Positions 48,316 through 55,100 of a stretch of DNA of 64,000 nucleotides are shown piece after piece (position 1 is the stretch's first letter; each line of letters starts with the position of its first letter). Source of the stretch: a virus; the IMG/VR virus record IMGVR_UViG_3300027710_000025, positions 1 to 64,000 of that record. The stretch is one strand, 5' to 3'. The notes beneath the pieces are model-generated. The model did not search any database, was not told the origin of the DNA, and saw only the letters and a list, made by a program, of their open reading frames with translations. The translations under genes and the position numbers were made by a program.

Positions 48316-49148
48316 TGGCACAAGAGATTCGTCAGAATACCACTAACTACCAGCATCCCCACGAACCTAACCTATTGAACGTCCATAAGGCTATGGACTA
48401 TAACACTGACGGTAAGCCTGAACTGCGTGTTACTAACAGTTTAAGTTTAACCAGTGCTCCATGGTACTTACAAGTATCAAGAGGATTAGTTACTGGTGCT
48501 CGAAATGTATTCAAAGCAGGATACAATCCTAGTATTGCTAACAACACAGAAGAAAGCATATGGAGTCATAGTGTTGCTTATCCTTGGGCGTCCTGGGGAG
48601 CAGGTGGCACACTAAGTTGTGTTAGTTCCAGTGCTAGTGATACTGGAACATTATACATTACAGGATTAAAAGCCAGCGACTGGACTGAAGTAACAGAACT
48701 AGTAACAATGACAGGAACGACTCCTGTAGTTACTACTAATAGTTTTATACGTATCAACAGTTTGTCCTACAGTGGAAGTGATACCAACGTTGGTGAGATA
48801 CACACATATAGAAACGGCGGAGTAGTAGGCTATGTCGGAGCGGGTGAAGGGCAAGGCCAAATGGCTCAGTACACTGTACCTGCTGGATATACCGCATACT
48901 TGTTAAATGGTAGTACTAACATAGGCAAAGGTAACGACGGCTTTGGTAAGTTCAAGTATCGTATATACGGCGGATCATTCCAAACAGCCATAACATTCCT
49001 ACTGTTTCAATCTACGTTTGATTATACATTTGACGCACCATTAGCCCTGCCAGAAAAGACTGACTTAGATGTTACATTACTAGCAAGTGTATCTGGTACT
49101 GCCGCCGGTTGTGCTTACAGTTTAATTTTGATACAGAACGTACTATAA
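48315..49148 (+). CDS. Virion structural protein, 277 aa
   Basis: 'AQEIRQNTTNYQHPHEPNLL' and 'YLQVSRGLVTGARNVFKAGY' with 'EESIWSHSVAYPWASW' match a structural protein conserved in T4-like cyanophages and their relatives. Beta-rich, no enzymatic motif. End of the unit started at 47316. Confidence 0.82.
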   Translation: MAQEIRQNTTNYQHPHEPNLLNVHKAMDYNTDGKPELRVTNSLSLTSAPWYLQVSRGLVTGARNVFKAGYNPSIANNTEESIWSHSVAYPWASWGAGGTLSCVSSSASDTGTLYITGLKASDWTEVTELVTMTGTTPVVTTNSFIRINSLSYSGSDTNVGEIHTYRNGGVVGYVGAGEGQGQMAQYTVPAGYTAYLLNGSTNIGKGNDGFGKFKYRIYGGSFQTAITFLLFQSTFDYTFDAPLALPEKTDLDVTLLASVSGTAAGCAYSLILIQNVL

Positions 49149-49151
49149 ATA
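49144..49151 (+). promoter_or_regulatory. Late promoter, perfect TATAAATA
   Basis: Overlaps the preceding stop; the leader to 49178 contains AAAAGG. Confidence 0.72.
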
Positions 49152-49177
49152 TTAGCACTTAATAAAAGGTATTTAAA

Positions 49178-49624
49178 ATGAAGAAATTATTAGCATTATT
49201 ATTGTTAGTCCCAGTACTAGCATTTGCACAAAAAACACCAAAGGGTGTTACGTATGACGCACAGATTTTAAGAGTAAGCGATGGCGACACAGTTGTTATC
49301 GCAGCACCCTTTCTACCTGCACCGCTCAAGCCAGAATTGGCTGTCAGAGTCTTTGGGGTTGACACACCCGAAAAAGGATTCCGTGCTCAGTGCCCTTCAG
49401 AAGCACAGCGTGGGGAAGCAGCATCCGCTTTCACTAAAAATGCAATTGCCCAAGCAGCCGCACAAGGCGGAAAGTTTCAAGCAACACTTTATGGATGGGA
49501 TAAGTTTGGTGGTCGTGTACTCGGTGACATTTTAATTAACGGACAAAGTCTACGTGCTGGATTAATTGCCAACGGCTTTGCACGTGAATACTACGGCGAA
49601 GCTAAACAAAGCTGGTGCCAATGA
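49178..49624 (+). CDS. Exported thermonuclease (SNase family), 148 aa
   Basis: Signal peptide MKKLLALLLLVPVLAFAQ. The mature domain keeps the SNase catalytic set: 'VSDGDTV' (Ca2+ Asp), 'RVFGVDTPEK' (Arg, Asp, Thr, Glu) and 'GGRVLGDI' (second Arg). It would degrade DNA or RNA in the periplasm or medium, perhaps competing phage DNA or debris after lysis. Coupled to two small genes downstream. Confidence 0.9.
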   Translation: MKKLLALLLLVPVLAFAQKTPKGVTYDAQILRVSDGDTVVIAAPFLPAPLKPELAVRVFGVDTPEKGFRAQCPSEAQRGEAASAFTKNAIAQAAAQGGKFQATLYGWDKFGGRVLGDILINGQSLRAGLIANGFAREYYGEAKQSWCQ

Positions 49625-49716
49625 AACAATTCCTAAATGATATCATTGAAGGGCTAGCAAGGTTCGGATGCGGACTAGCCGGACTTCCTTATCCAGCGGA
49701 TTATCCTGATGAGTAA
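49621..49716 (+). CDS. 31-aa protein
   Basis: MKQFLNDIIEGLARFGCGLA then GLPYPADYPDE; ATGA overlap with the nuclease stop and 8-base overlap with the next gene suggest a real coupled gene. No function recognised. Confidence 0.5.
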   Translation: MKQFLNDIIEGLARFGCGLAGLPYPADYPDE

Positions 49717-49897
49717 TGGCTATTACAATTTTTGGAAAGTAAAGAAAGAGCAGCCTAAATTCAGTGAAATGGAATTAGCACTGATGGAGGGCGGGCACAG
49801 CATAGAAAAACCTAAGAAAGAGACTTACTCATTTATCAAGTCTCTTACTGGTAAAGAACCCACCTTAGGGCCCGTTGTCGTAACGGTTAAGGCTTAG
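49709..49897 (+). CDS. Small late protein, 62 aa
   Basis: MSNGYYNFWKVKKEQPKFSE with a polar Lys/Glu-rich body and 'LGPVVVTVKA' end. No family recognised. Third gene of the nuclease unit. Confidence 0.65.
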   Translation: MSNGYYNFWKVKKEQPKFSEMELALMEGGHSIEKPKKETYSFIKSLTGKEPTLGPVVVTVKA

Positions 49898-49996
49898 GCC
49901 TAGGCGTCCGGATGAATAAGACTGTACCCCGTCAGTGTACGCTGGAGAAAGTAACCAGCAATAATACGCTAACTGTAATTGTGAGATAACTACACT
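49898..49996 (+). other. Leader region with hairpins before the desaturase
   Basis: 99 bases without a gene. GCTGG/CCAGC (near 49943-49961) and GTAC/GTAC hairpins can form. No late or sigma-70 promoter is obvious, so it may be an untranslated spacer of a longer transcript. Confidence 0.35.
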
Positions 49997-50740
49997 ATGT
50001 TCACATTAACTAGAAATTCACTAATAGTATTTCAAATACTAGCACACCTTTCATTTTTTATACTGCTTTACTACGGTACACTAGCACAATGGGCTATTGC
50101 GGCAGGATTGTATCTTTTCTTTGCTACCATCGGCGGCACAGTAACTTACCATAGATTACTAACTCACAGATCGTTTAAAGCACCTAAGTGGTTTGAGTAT
50201 TTTGGTACAGTAGTTGGATCCATTGGCGGCGGCGGATCCAGTTTAGGATGGGTAGCTGTGCATAGAGAGCACCACAAATTCACTGATCAAGAAAAAGACC
50301 CTCATAGCCCCTGGATTAAAGGATTTTTTAGAGTCCAATTCCTAAGCATGTTTGAGGTTCCTAATATTCGATATGTTCCTGATCTGTTGCGTTCTAAATT
50401 CCACATGTGGATGCATCATTACTACTGGCTAGTAAATTTAATTTATATCACCGTCATCTGCCTAATTGATCCGTTTGCTATTATCTATGCATACTTTGTT
50501 CCTACATTATTTGTATGGCATGCCGGCAGCTTTACCAATACAGTAAATCATTCTCTAGGATATCAAAATTTTGACACAGGTGATCGCAGCACTAATAATC
50601 TTATCACAGGATATCTAATTGCCGGAGAAGGTTGGCATAACAATCATCATGCTCGTGCAAGCGATCCGCAGTTCGGCAAGAAGTGGTGGGAATTTGATTT
50701 AGGTTGGCAAGTAATTAAGCTCGTGAAAAAGGACTCCTAG
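49997..50740 (+). CDS. Acyl delta-9-type fatty acid desaturase, 247 aa
   Basis: Three membrane desaturase His boxes: HRLLTH (residues 52-57), HREHH (89-93) and 'GWHNNHHA' (214, 217, 218), plus 'NTVNHSLGY'. Four hydrophobic segments fit a membrane di-iron enzyme. The family inserts a cis double bond in acyl-CoA, acyl-ACP or lipid-linked chains. The phage also carries an ACP. It could change membrane fluidity during infection. Followed by a terminator. Confidence 0.9.
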   Translation: MFTLTRNSLIVFQILAHLSFFILLYYGTLAQWAIAAGLYLFFATIGGTVTYHRLLTHRSFKAPKWFEYFGTVVGSIGGGGSSLGWVAVHREHHKFTDQEKDPHSPWIKGFFRVQFLSMFEVPNIRYVPDLLRSKFHMWMHHYYWLVNLIYITVICLIDPFAIIYAYFVPTLFVWHAGSFTNTVNHSLGYQNFDTGDRSTNNLITGYLIAGEGWHNNHHARASDPQFGKKWWEFDLGWQVIKLVKKDS

Positions 50741-50751
50741 GAGTCCTTTTT
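50726..50751. terminator. Bidirectional terminator
   Basis: AAAAAGGACTCC-TA-GGAGTCCTTTTT: perfect stem with T runs in both directions, closing the desaturase and serving the leftward gene at 50787. Confidence 0.9.
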
Positions 50752-50786
50752 ACATCTAAAATTATTTTTGGCTATGCCTTAATATA

Positions 50787-51062
50787 TTATTTTTTATTAG
50801 ATGCACCTGCATTGACAAAACTATACATTTTTTCAGCAGTTTCTAAAACTTTTTCAAGTCCTGGATAACTTGGCATTTCTACCTTGCTAACGATTTGACC
50901 AGTCTTCTCATCGCGAGTAGCAGTCATTTCCCAGCCTTGGAATTTAGCATGGAAGTCTTCTTGTACTAGGCTTTTTGCCATGCCCAAGATGTCTGTACGG
51001 ATTTCATAACCGTTCTTGTTGAATTTAACTTCTGGTAGCTTTGGGGTTTCAAAATTTGACAT
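50787..51062 (-). CDS. Conserved T4-like phage protein, 91 aa
   Basis: 'FNKNGYEIRTDILGMAKSLV', 'HAKFQGWEMTATRDEKTG' and 'MPSYPGLEKVLETAEKMYSF' belong to a small protein conserved in T4-like aquatic phages; role unknown. AGGAG site upstream of ATG 51062. Two overlapping promoters (sigma-70 and late) precede it. Confidence 0.78.
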   Translation of the reverse strand: MSNFETPKLPEVKFNKNGYEIRTDILGMAKSLVQEDFHAKFQGWEMTATRDEKTGQIVSKVEMPSYPGLEKVLETAEKMYSFVNAGASNKK

Positions 51063-51114
51063 ATTATTCTCCTTGTGTGTAATGTCTGTGTAAACAGCAA
51101 CTTTGCTGTCTATA

Positions 51115-51122
51115 TATTTATT
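51115..51122 (-). promoter_or_regulatory. Late promoter overlapping a sigma-70 -10 box
   Basis: AATAAATA (51122-51115) directly downstream of TATAAT (51125-51120). Confidence 0.55.
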
Positions 51123-51148
51123 ATACATAGACTGCCTATGTATAGCAA
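51120..51148 (-). promoter_or_regulatory. Sigma-70 promoter with internal inverted repeat
   Basis: TTGCTA (51148-51143), 17-bp spacer, TATAAT (51125-51120). The 9-bp inverted repeat at 51122-51144 spans it. Confidence 0.6.
51122..51144. repeat. Perfect 9-bp inverted repeat
   Basis: TATACATAG-ACTGC-CTATGTATA, lying between the -35 and -10 boxes; an operator-like arrangement, or a weak terminator of the hydrolase gene upstream. Confidence 0.65.
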
Positions 51149-51154
51149 ATGATT

Positions 51155-51724
51155 TTAGAACTTTTTTGTTCGTTCCTGAATGATAGTAATTGCTTGTTCG
51201 CTGAGAACCACTTCATAATGATTATATTCTATTTCTATTAGTTCCATATCAGCGTGATGGCGTTGGCTAGCAATACTAACAACACCGTCATTGGGCTCTG
51301 TCATGAAAGCACTTTGACCCTTTACAGTGACTATGTTAGTCCATGGATGTTGAATCTTAATTTTGTTAGCCTGCTTCATTACCCAACTGCTAGGACCAAT
51401 GTCACGCATTAGTCTGCTGAATGGCAAGAAATACTTTGCATAATCAGCTACTTCTGCCCCACCATACGGAGTACTGATAGTAACAGCACCTAATACTTGT
51501 TTGGGTATAGCATTGGCAATATGTAGGGCATATATTCCGCCTAGACTATGTGCAACAAATGCAATATCTTTAACATTTTTTAGTTCTGACAACATGTCTT
51601 TGAGATTGTTTTCAAAACCGTTGCGGCTGTCGTAGTTGATATCTATACCGCTACCAATTTTATTTCTAATATAGTTGAAGCTTTCGCTAGTGGCATTGGC
51701 CCCGTGAATATACACCAAGTTCAT
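51155..51724 (-). CDS. Alpha/beta hydrolase (PGAP1/lipase-like), 189 aa
   Basis: 'MNLVYIHGANATSESF' oxyanion loop, 'IAFVAHSLGGIYALHIAN' with the nucleophile Ser in AHSLGG, 'TEPNDGVVSIASQ' for the Asp and 'YNHYEVVLS' for the His: a full catalytic triad. Esterase or lipase of the PGAP1-like type, seen in other T4-like phages. Substrate unknown; lipid or surface deacylation are possible. Late box 5 bases before ATG, no leader. Confidence 0.85.
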   Translation of the reverse strand: MNLVYIHGANATSESFNYIRNKIGSGIDINYDSRNGFENNLKDMLSELKNVKDIAFVAHSLGGIYALHIANAIPKQVLGAVTISTPYGGAEVADYAKYFLPFSRLMRDIGPSSWVMKQANKIKIQHPWTNIVTVKGQSAFMTEPNDGVVSIASQRHHADMELIEIEYNHYEVVLSEQAITIIQERTKKF

Positions 51725-51729
51725 GCCAA

Positions 51730-51737
51730 TATTTATT
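51730..51737 (-). promoter_or_regulatory. Late promoter, leaderless type
   Basis: AATAAATA, then TTGGC, then ATG at 51724. Confidence 0.7.
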
Positions 51738-51855
51738 AGTTTCCGTATATGGCTTTAGCTTCTTCGATTTTACCTTGACGAGCAAGAATGGAGGCAGCAC
51801 GAGCTTGACCAATGCTTAGGCAAATTTCGTATAATGTGTTTAAAAAGTTTTTCAT
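51736..51855 (-). CDS. Small late protein, 39 aa
   Basis: MKNFLNTLYEICLSIGQARA then ASILARQGKIEEAKAIYGN: amphipathic helices. Short proteins with the 'ARAAxxLxRxGxxEEA' pattern recur in T4-like phages. Coupled by ATGA to the 58-aa gene upstream; AAGGAATC upstream. Confidence 0.62.
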   Translation of the reverse strand: MKNFLNTLYEICLSIGQARAASILARQGKIEEAKAIYGN

Positions 51856-52028
51856 AGGTAAGATTCCTTTTGGGAGTTAAATTGTCGGATATAGTTTTCC
51901 AACTGTGCGGCATCGGTAATGCCTTTGGTACTTAGATATTGATCTAAGCGAGTTTGATAGCTAGACCCTGGGAACATTTCGGATAGACGTTCCAACATGG
52001 CTAGCATTTTTTCTGATATGTACTTCAT
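51852..52028 (-). CDS. Small late protein, 58 aa, DUF3563-like
   Basis: MKYISEKMLAMLERLSEMFP then 'YQTRLDQYLSTKGITDAAQL' and 'ENYIRQF' resemble the DUF3563 pattern (a helix, then LDxYL...D..xLE..), a family known from betaproteobacteria and phages; the match is tentative. First of two coupled genes behind a late motif. Confidence 0.6.
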   Translation of the reverse strand: MKYISEKMLAMLERLSEMFPGSSYQTRLDQYLSTKGITDAAQLENYIRQFNSQKESYL

Positions 52029-52073
52029 ATTTTTCCTGTGTGTTAATGTGTAGTACTCATGGTTTCTACTGAG

Positions 52074-52081
52074 TATTTAGT
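52074..52081 (-). promoter_or_regulatory. Late promoter
   Basis: ACTAAATA ahead of the gene starting at 52028; leader about 45 bases with AGGAA. Confidence 0.5.
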
Positions 52082-52155
52082 AAGTATATGCTGCGACCGC
52101 ACAAATTACAAGGTTTTAATACACCAATAAGTGTGCTATACTTGTTAACACATAC

Positions 52156-52163
52156 GCTAAATA
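52156..52163 (+). promoter_or_regulatory. Late promoter
   Basis: GCTAAATA ahead of the GTG at 52183; AAAAAGGA between. Confidence 0.55.
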
Positions 52164-52182
52164 TTAAAAAGGATTTACCACT

Positions 52183-52479
52183 GTGAAGAGAAACACTCGT
52201 AGTCTACTAGAAGAACTAAACGATATTGCAGTTAAAAAAGATACTGAAGCAGTTATCGAAAGTCGTGCCACACATGTGATAGACAGTGCTATCAATTTGA
52301 TTCAGTCTATCAAAGAAAACTTTGATCCCGAAACTGCATACGAACTAGAGCGTAGACTGTTAAACAGTATCAAAGCCGCAGATCCTGCTAAATTTACACG
52401 TGGTATACGCAAACTACGTGACAGTAAAGAAACAGCCAAGACTCTGAAGCTAGTCGAAGGCGATGTCAAAGATGACTGA
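52183..52479 (+). CDS. Conserved T4-like phage protein, 98 aa
   Basis: 'MKRNTRSLLEELNDIAVKKD' and 'ESRATHVIDSAINLIQSIKE' with 'ERRLLNSIKAADPAKFTRGI' form a helical protein conserved in T4-like aquatic phages next to head genes; a prohead core or head-assembly role is plausible. GTG start with AAAGGA upstream. Confidence 0.75.
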   Translation: MKRNTRSLLEELNDIAVKKDTEAVIESRATHVIDSAINLIQSIKENFDPETAYELERRLLNSIKAADPAKFTRGIRKLRDSKETAKTLKLVEGDVKDD

Positions 52480-52513
52480 TTTTTGGGCATATCAGGCGTT
52501 TTTTTTAAATCGG

Positions 52514-52521
52514 ACTAAATA
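52514..52521 (+). promoter_or_regulatory. Late promoter
   Basis: ACTAAATA; the leader to 52573 contains a GCTCC/GGAGC hairpin (52532-52546) and TAAGGAG. Confidence 0.6.
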
Positions 52522-52572
52522 AAATTACAATGCTCCTGAGCGGAGCTTGGCATTACGATTAAGGAGATTATT

Positions 52573-52956
52573 ATGCCTGGTATTAATAGAATTCACGGTG
52601 GAGTTACAGCAGAATTTCTGATGAGTGCTTACCAACAAACATTTATCAAGATCACTGGAACTGGTATTGGTACAGCTGACAGCGTAAACGGTACAACTGG
52701 TGCTATCACTGATGGGAACTTCAGCAAGTCCATCCGTGCTATCCAAACTATCGCTACAACAAGCTGGATTGGCCCACGTGCTGATAACGGTTTTGTAATT
52801 ATGGTTGACGGTGCAACAGCTCAGCCTACTGGTCCAGCTTATGACACAGACAGCAGCCCAACATTTGCTGAACGTCTAGCAGCAGTGCTAGATGCAGCTA
52901 CTGGCGTAACAACTACTGTTGTTGTTCCTGGTATGTTAGCAGCTAACGTATCTTAA
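52573..52956 (+). CDS. Putative abundant virion protein, 127 aa
   Basis: MPGINRIHGGVTAEFLMSAY then Thr/Ala/Gly-rich sequence ending VVVPGMLAANVS. Composition, strong AAGGAG site, structured leader and dedicated terminator point to a highly expressed structural or decoration protein. No family recognised. Confidence 0.72.
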   Translation: MPGINRIHGGVTAEFLMSAYQQTFIKITGTGIGTADSVNGTTGAITDGNFSKSIRAIQTIATTSWIGPRADNGFVIMVDGATAQPTGPAYDTDSSPTFAERLAAVLDAATGVTTTVVVPGMLAANVS

Positions 52957-52976
52957 TTCGTTAAGTTACACGAGAC

Positions 52977-53003
52977 AAGGGAGTTTTTACTCCCTTTTCT
53001 TTT
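52977..53003 (+). terminator. Rho-independent terminator
   Basis: AAGGGAG-TTTTTA-CTCCCTT followed by TTCTTTT. Ends the 52573 gene. Confidence 0.8.
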
Positions 53004-53006
53004 GAC

Positions 53007-53014
53007 TATAAATA
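53007..53014 (+). promoter_or_regulatory. Late promoter, perfect TATAAATA
   Basis: 22 bases before ATG 53036, directly after the terminator. Confidence 0.75.
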
Positions 53015-53035
53015 TCTACATAAAGTAGGTACATA

Positions 53036-53458
53036 ATGCAAGTAATTGAAATAAAAACTCTAATCGATATCACCGATACAGGAGTACGCAGACCTAGTCA
53101 AGGAACACAGCAACAAGGCGATCAATTTAAAAATTGGATCACATTAAAGCAGTGCGTGGAATTACGCAGCGTAGTAGAGTACGACCAAGTACCAACAGTT
53201 GACACTGTGGATATTAAGGGCCTGGGATTTGGCAGAGTATACAAAGGTAAGCACTCTGTATGGACATGGAGACTGCGACCAGACCGCGACGGCATTTATG
53301 CAGACTCAACTGGTCCAATTGGCAGCTTACTTGGAGATATCGACCAAGTGCCAATTATTCAAAAGTTAACCGAAACTATAAATATAGACAAGCCGGTTTT
53401 TGATCTAACGGATCCGGAGTTTAAAAATACAACTATCAAATTGCTAGGTAGTGATTAA
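53036..53458 (+). CDS. Conserved T4-like late protein, 140 aa
   Basis: 'MQVIEIKTLIDITDTGVRRP', 'QGDQFKNWITLKQCVELRSV' and 'KGKHSVWTWRLRPDRDGIYA' are typical of a late protein in T4-like aquatic phages; role unknown. No enzymatic motif. Confidence 0.78.
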   Translation: MQVIEIKTLIDITDTGVRRPSQGTQQQGDQFKNWITLKQCVELRSVVEYDQVPTVDTVDIKGLGFGRVYKGKHSVWTWRLRPDRDGIYADSTGPIGSLLGDIDQVPIIQKLTETINIDKPVFDLTDPEFKNTTIKLLGSD

Positions 53459-53482
53459 ACAATTTAGATAGGAAAATCAACA

Positions 53483-53860
53483 ATGGGGAAAGTTATTAAC
53501 ATGCCTACTCAAGCAGAAAGACTGAGCGTAGTCGAAACAAAGGTGCACCATGTGAACGAAAAGCTCGACGATTTAAAAGTAGACGTAAAGGAAATGCACG
53601 ACTGCCTTGACAATACTCGAGATACAGTACTTGCACAGTTAAATGTGATGACTGATGAGTATCGTACTAATGCCTCTAAATATTATGAACACGCTAATCA
53701 GCTGAACGATAAACAATCTGCACAGCACGAAGAGCTGGCCGGTAAGATTGATGAATTAGAAAAATTTAAAAACAAATGGACATATATGTTACTAGGCGGT
53801 GCAGCCGTGCTAGGTTGGGTAACTGGCCATATAGATAAAATTGCGAGCTTCGTAAAATGA
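53483..53860 (+). CDS. Coiled-coil protein with C-terminal membrane helix, 125 aa
   Basis: Long heptad-rich helix (residues 10-95) followed by 'WTYMLLGGAAVLGWVTGHI', one transmembrane helix. The layout is that of XhlA-like or holin-accessory proteins, so a lysis role is possible but unproven. Overlaps the next gene by 4 bases. Confidence 0.72.
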   Translation: MGKVINMPTQAERLSVVETKVHHVNEKLDDLKVDVKEMHDCLDNTRDTVLAQLNVMTDEYRTNASKYYEHANQLNDKQSAQHEELAGKIDELEKFKNKWTYMLLGGAAVLGWVTGHIDKIASFVK

Positions 53861-54423
53861 GAGCTAGAGAATTCCTACTCAAAGAAGCAGAGCCCACATT
53901 GGCAGATGCATTAAGAGCTGCCGCTGCACAGCAACAGGCAGCACAGCAGCCTAAACTAGGACAGCCTACAGATCCTAATGCAGTTAAACAAGGAGTAGGA
54001 GCACAGCCCGCACAAGGTTCTGCTAGTCCAACTCAGGTTACTCCGGGCGGTACACAACCTGCTGCAAAGAAACCAATGGGCATCGGACAGTCGTTTATTT
54101 CCGGATTAACCAAAGGCAAAGCTGATAGTTTAGGAGGTGTTGCTAGCATGGCAAAGCAGGGTATTAAAAATGCGGCTGCAAATCAACTAGGACTTAGGGG
54201 TACTGTAAACGCAATGGGTGGTCAACAAGCAGCAGCACCTATGCAAAAGCCAGAAGATTTAGGAATGGCACTAAAGCCGGGACAGACTATAGACTTACCT
54301 AATGTGGGCAAAATTAAAGTAACTAAGAGTGGACCGCAGGGTATTGAACTGGATACTAGTCAAGCAACCAGCATCGGAGTACCTAAGTTGACATTGAATC
54401 CTAAAGACTTACTACAAAAATGA
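53857..54423 (+). CDS. Putative capsid-targeted internal protein, 188 aa
   Basis: Opens MRAREFLLKEAEPT, like a T4 capsid-targeting peptide, with L-K-E as a possible gp21 cleavage site. Residues 20-130 are Gln/Ala/Pro/Gly low complexity; the end has a small beta domain 'LKPGQTIDLPNVGKIKVTKS'. A head-internal or scaffold protein is inferred. Confidence 0.68.
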   Translation: MRAREFLLKEAEPTLADALRAAAAQQQAAQQPKLGQPTDPNAVKQGVGAQPAQGSASPTQVTPGGTQPAAKKPMGIGQSFISGLTKGKADSLGGVASMAKQGIKNAAANQLGLRGTVNAMGGQQAAAPMQKPEDLGMALKPGQTIDLPNVGKIKVTKSGPQGIELDTSQATSIGVPKLTLNPKDLLQK

Positions 54424-54626
54424 AAATAGTTCAACTTTTAGATGTTGCCATGCCACTTACTAACGAAGAACATAACTTCTTAGAAAACCACACAGGTAAA
54501 ATTAGAATTACAGGTCTAACAGAACGTGATCAGGTTGTTGCCAGAAATCTAGTGCGTAAAGGAATTTACGAAATAAGTAACGATAATGAACACATTTTCA
54601 AAACGTCAAATGAAAAAAATTCCTGA
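54420..54626 (+). CDS. Small late protein, 68 aa
   Basis: MKIVQLLDVAMPLTNEEHNF then 'ITGLTERDQVVARNLVRKG' and 'YEISNDNEHI': a winged-helix-like layout (helix, helix, beta wing) seen in T4-like phage small proteins. Overlaps the next gene by 41 bases in another frame. Confidence 0.7.
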   Translation: MKIVQLLDVAMPLTNEEHNFLENHTGKIRITGLTERDQVVARNLVRKGIYEISNDNEHIFKTSNEKNS

Positions 54627-55071
54627 TAGAGTATTCAGCAAGTTTGAAACTCTGGCCAAACGTGTGCTACACGATCTCAAAGCCAAAGGGCATATTATCC
54701 CAATACAACAAGCTGACGGATCTATTAAATTTGAAAAATTTCTTGTAACAAAGAACAAAGACGGACTGTATTCTGTGTCTGGCAGCAATATTGTTTACCG
54801 AGAAAATCTTAATCTCCCACAATCTGCTGCACTAATCGCAAACGATCTAGCATTGGGCAGAATACAAGATACTAAGATTATAGAATTAGACCGAGATTAC
54901 GGATTTAAGCTGTTCGAAGAAGAGCTATATCAGCAGGCTAGCAAGCGTAAGAAGATTACACTGGACCAGTCAATTTTTTACGAAACACGATGCAGTATTG
55001 CAAAAACACAAAAAGATGCCCTAAAAACCCGCATCTTAAGATCCTTTAAGAAATTAATTGATATCACATAA
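54586..55071 (+). CDS. Late protein, 161 aa
   Basis: Basic protein: 'RVFSKFETLAKRVLHDLKAK', 'GLYSVSGSNIVYRENLNLPQ' and 'LELDRDYG'-like segments; conserved in T4-like phages, function unknown. Start could also be the ATG at 54610; neither has a clear Shine-Dalgarno. Confidence 0.72.
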   Translation: MNTFSKRQMKKIPDRVFSKFETLAKRVLHDLKAKGHIIPIQQADGSIKFEKFLVTKNKDGLYSVSGSNIVYRENLNLPQSAALIANDLALGRIQDTKIIELDRDYGFKLFEEELYQQASKRKKITLDQSIFYETRCSIAKTQKDALKTRILRSFKKLIDIT

Positions 55072-55074
55072 ATA
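55067..55074 (+). promoter_or_regulatory. Late promoter
   Basis: CATAAATA, overlapping the preceding stop, 26 bases before ATG 55101. Confidence 0.6.
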
Positions 55075-55100
55075 ATAGATATAACTTTTTTGGAAATGCC

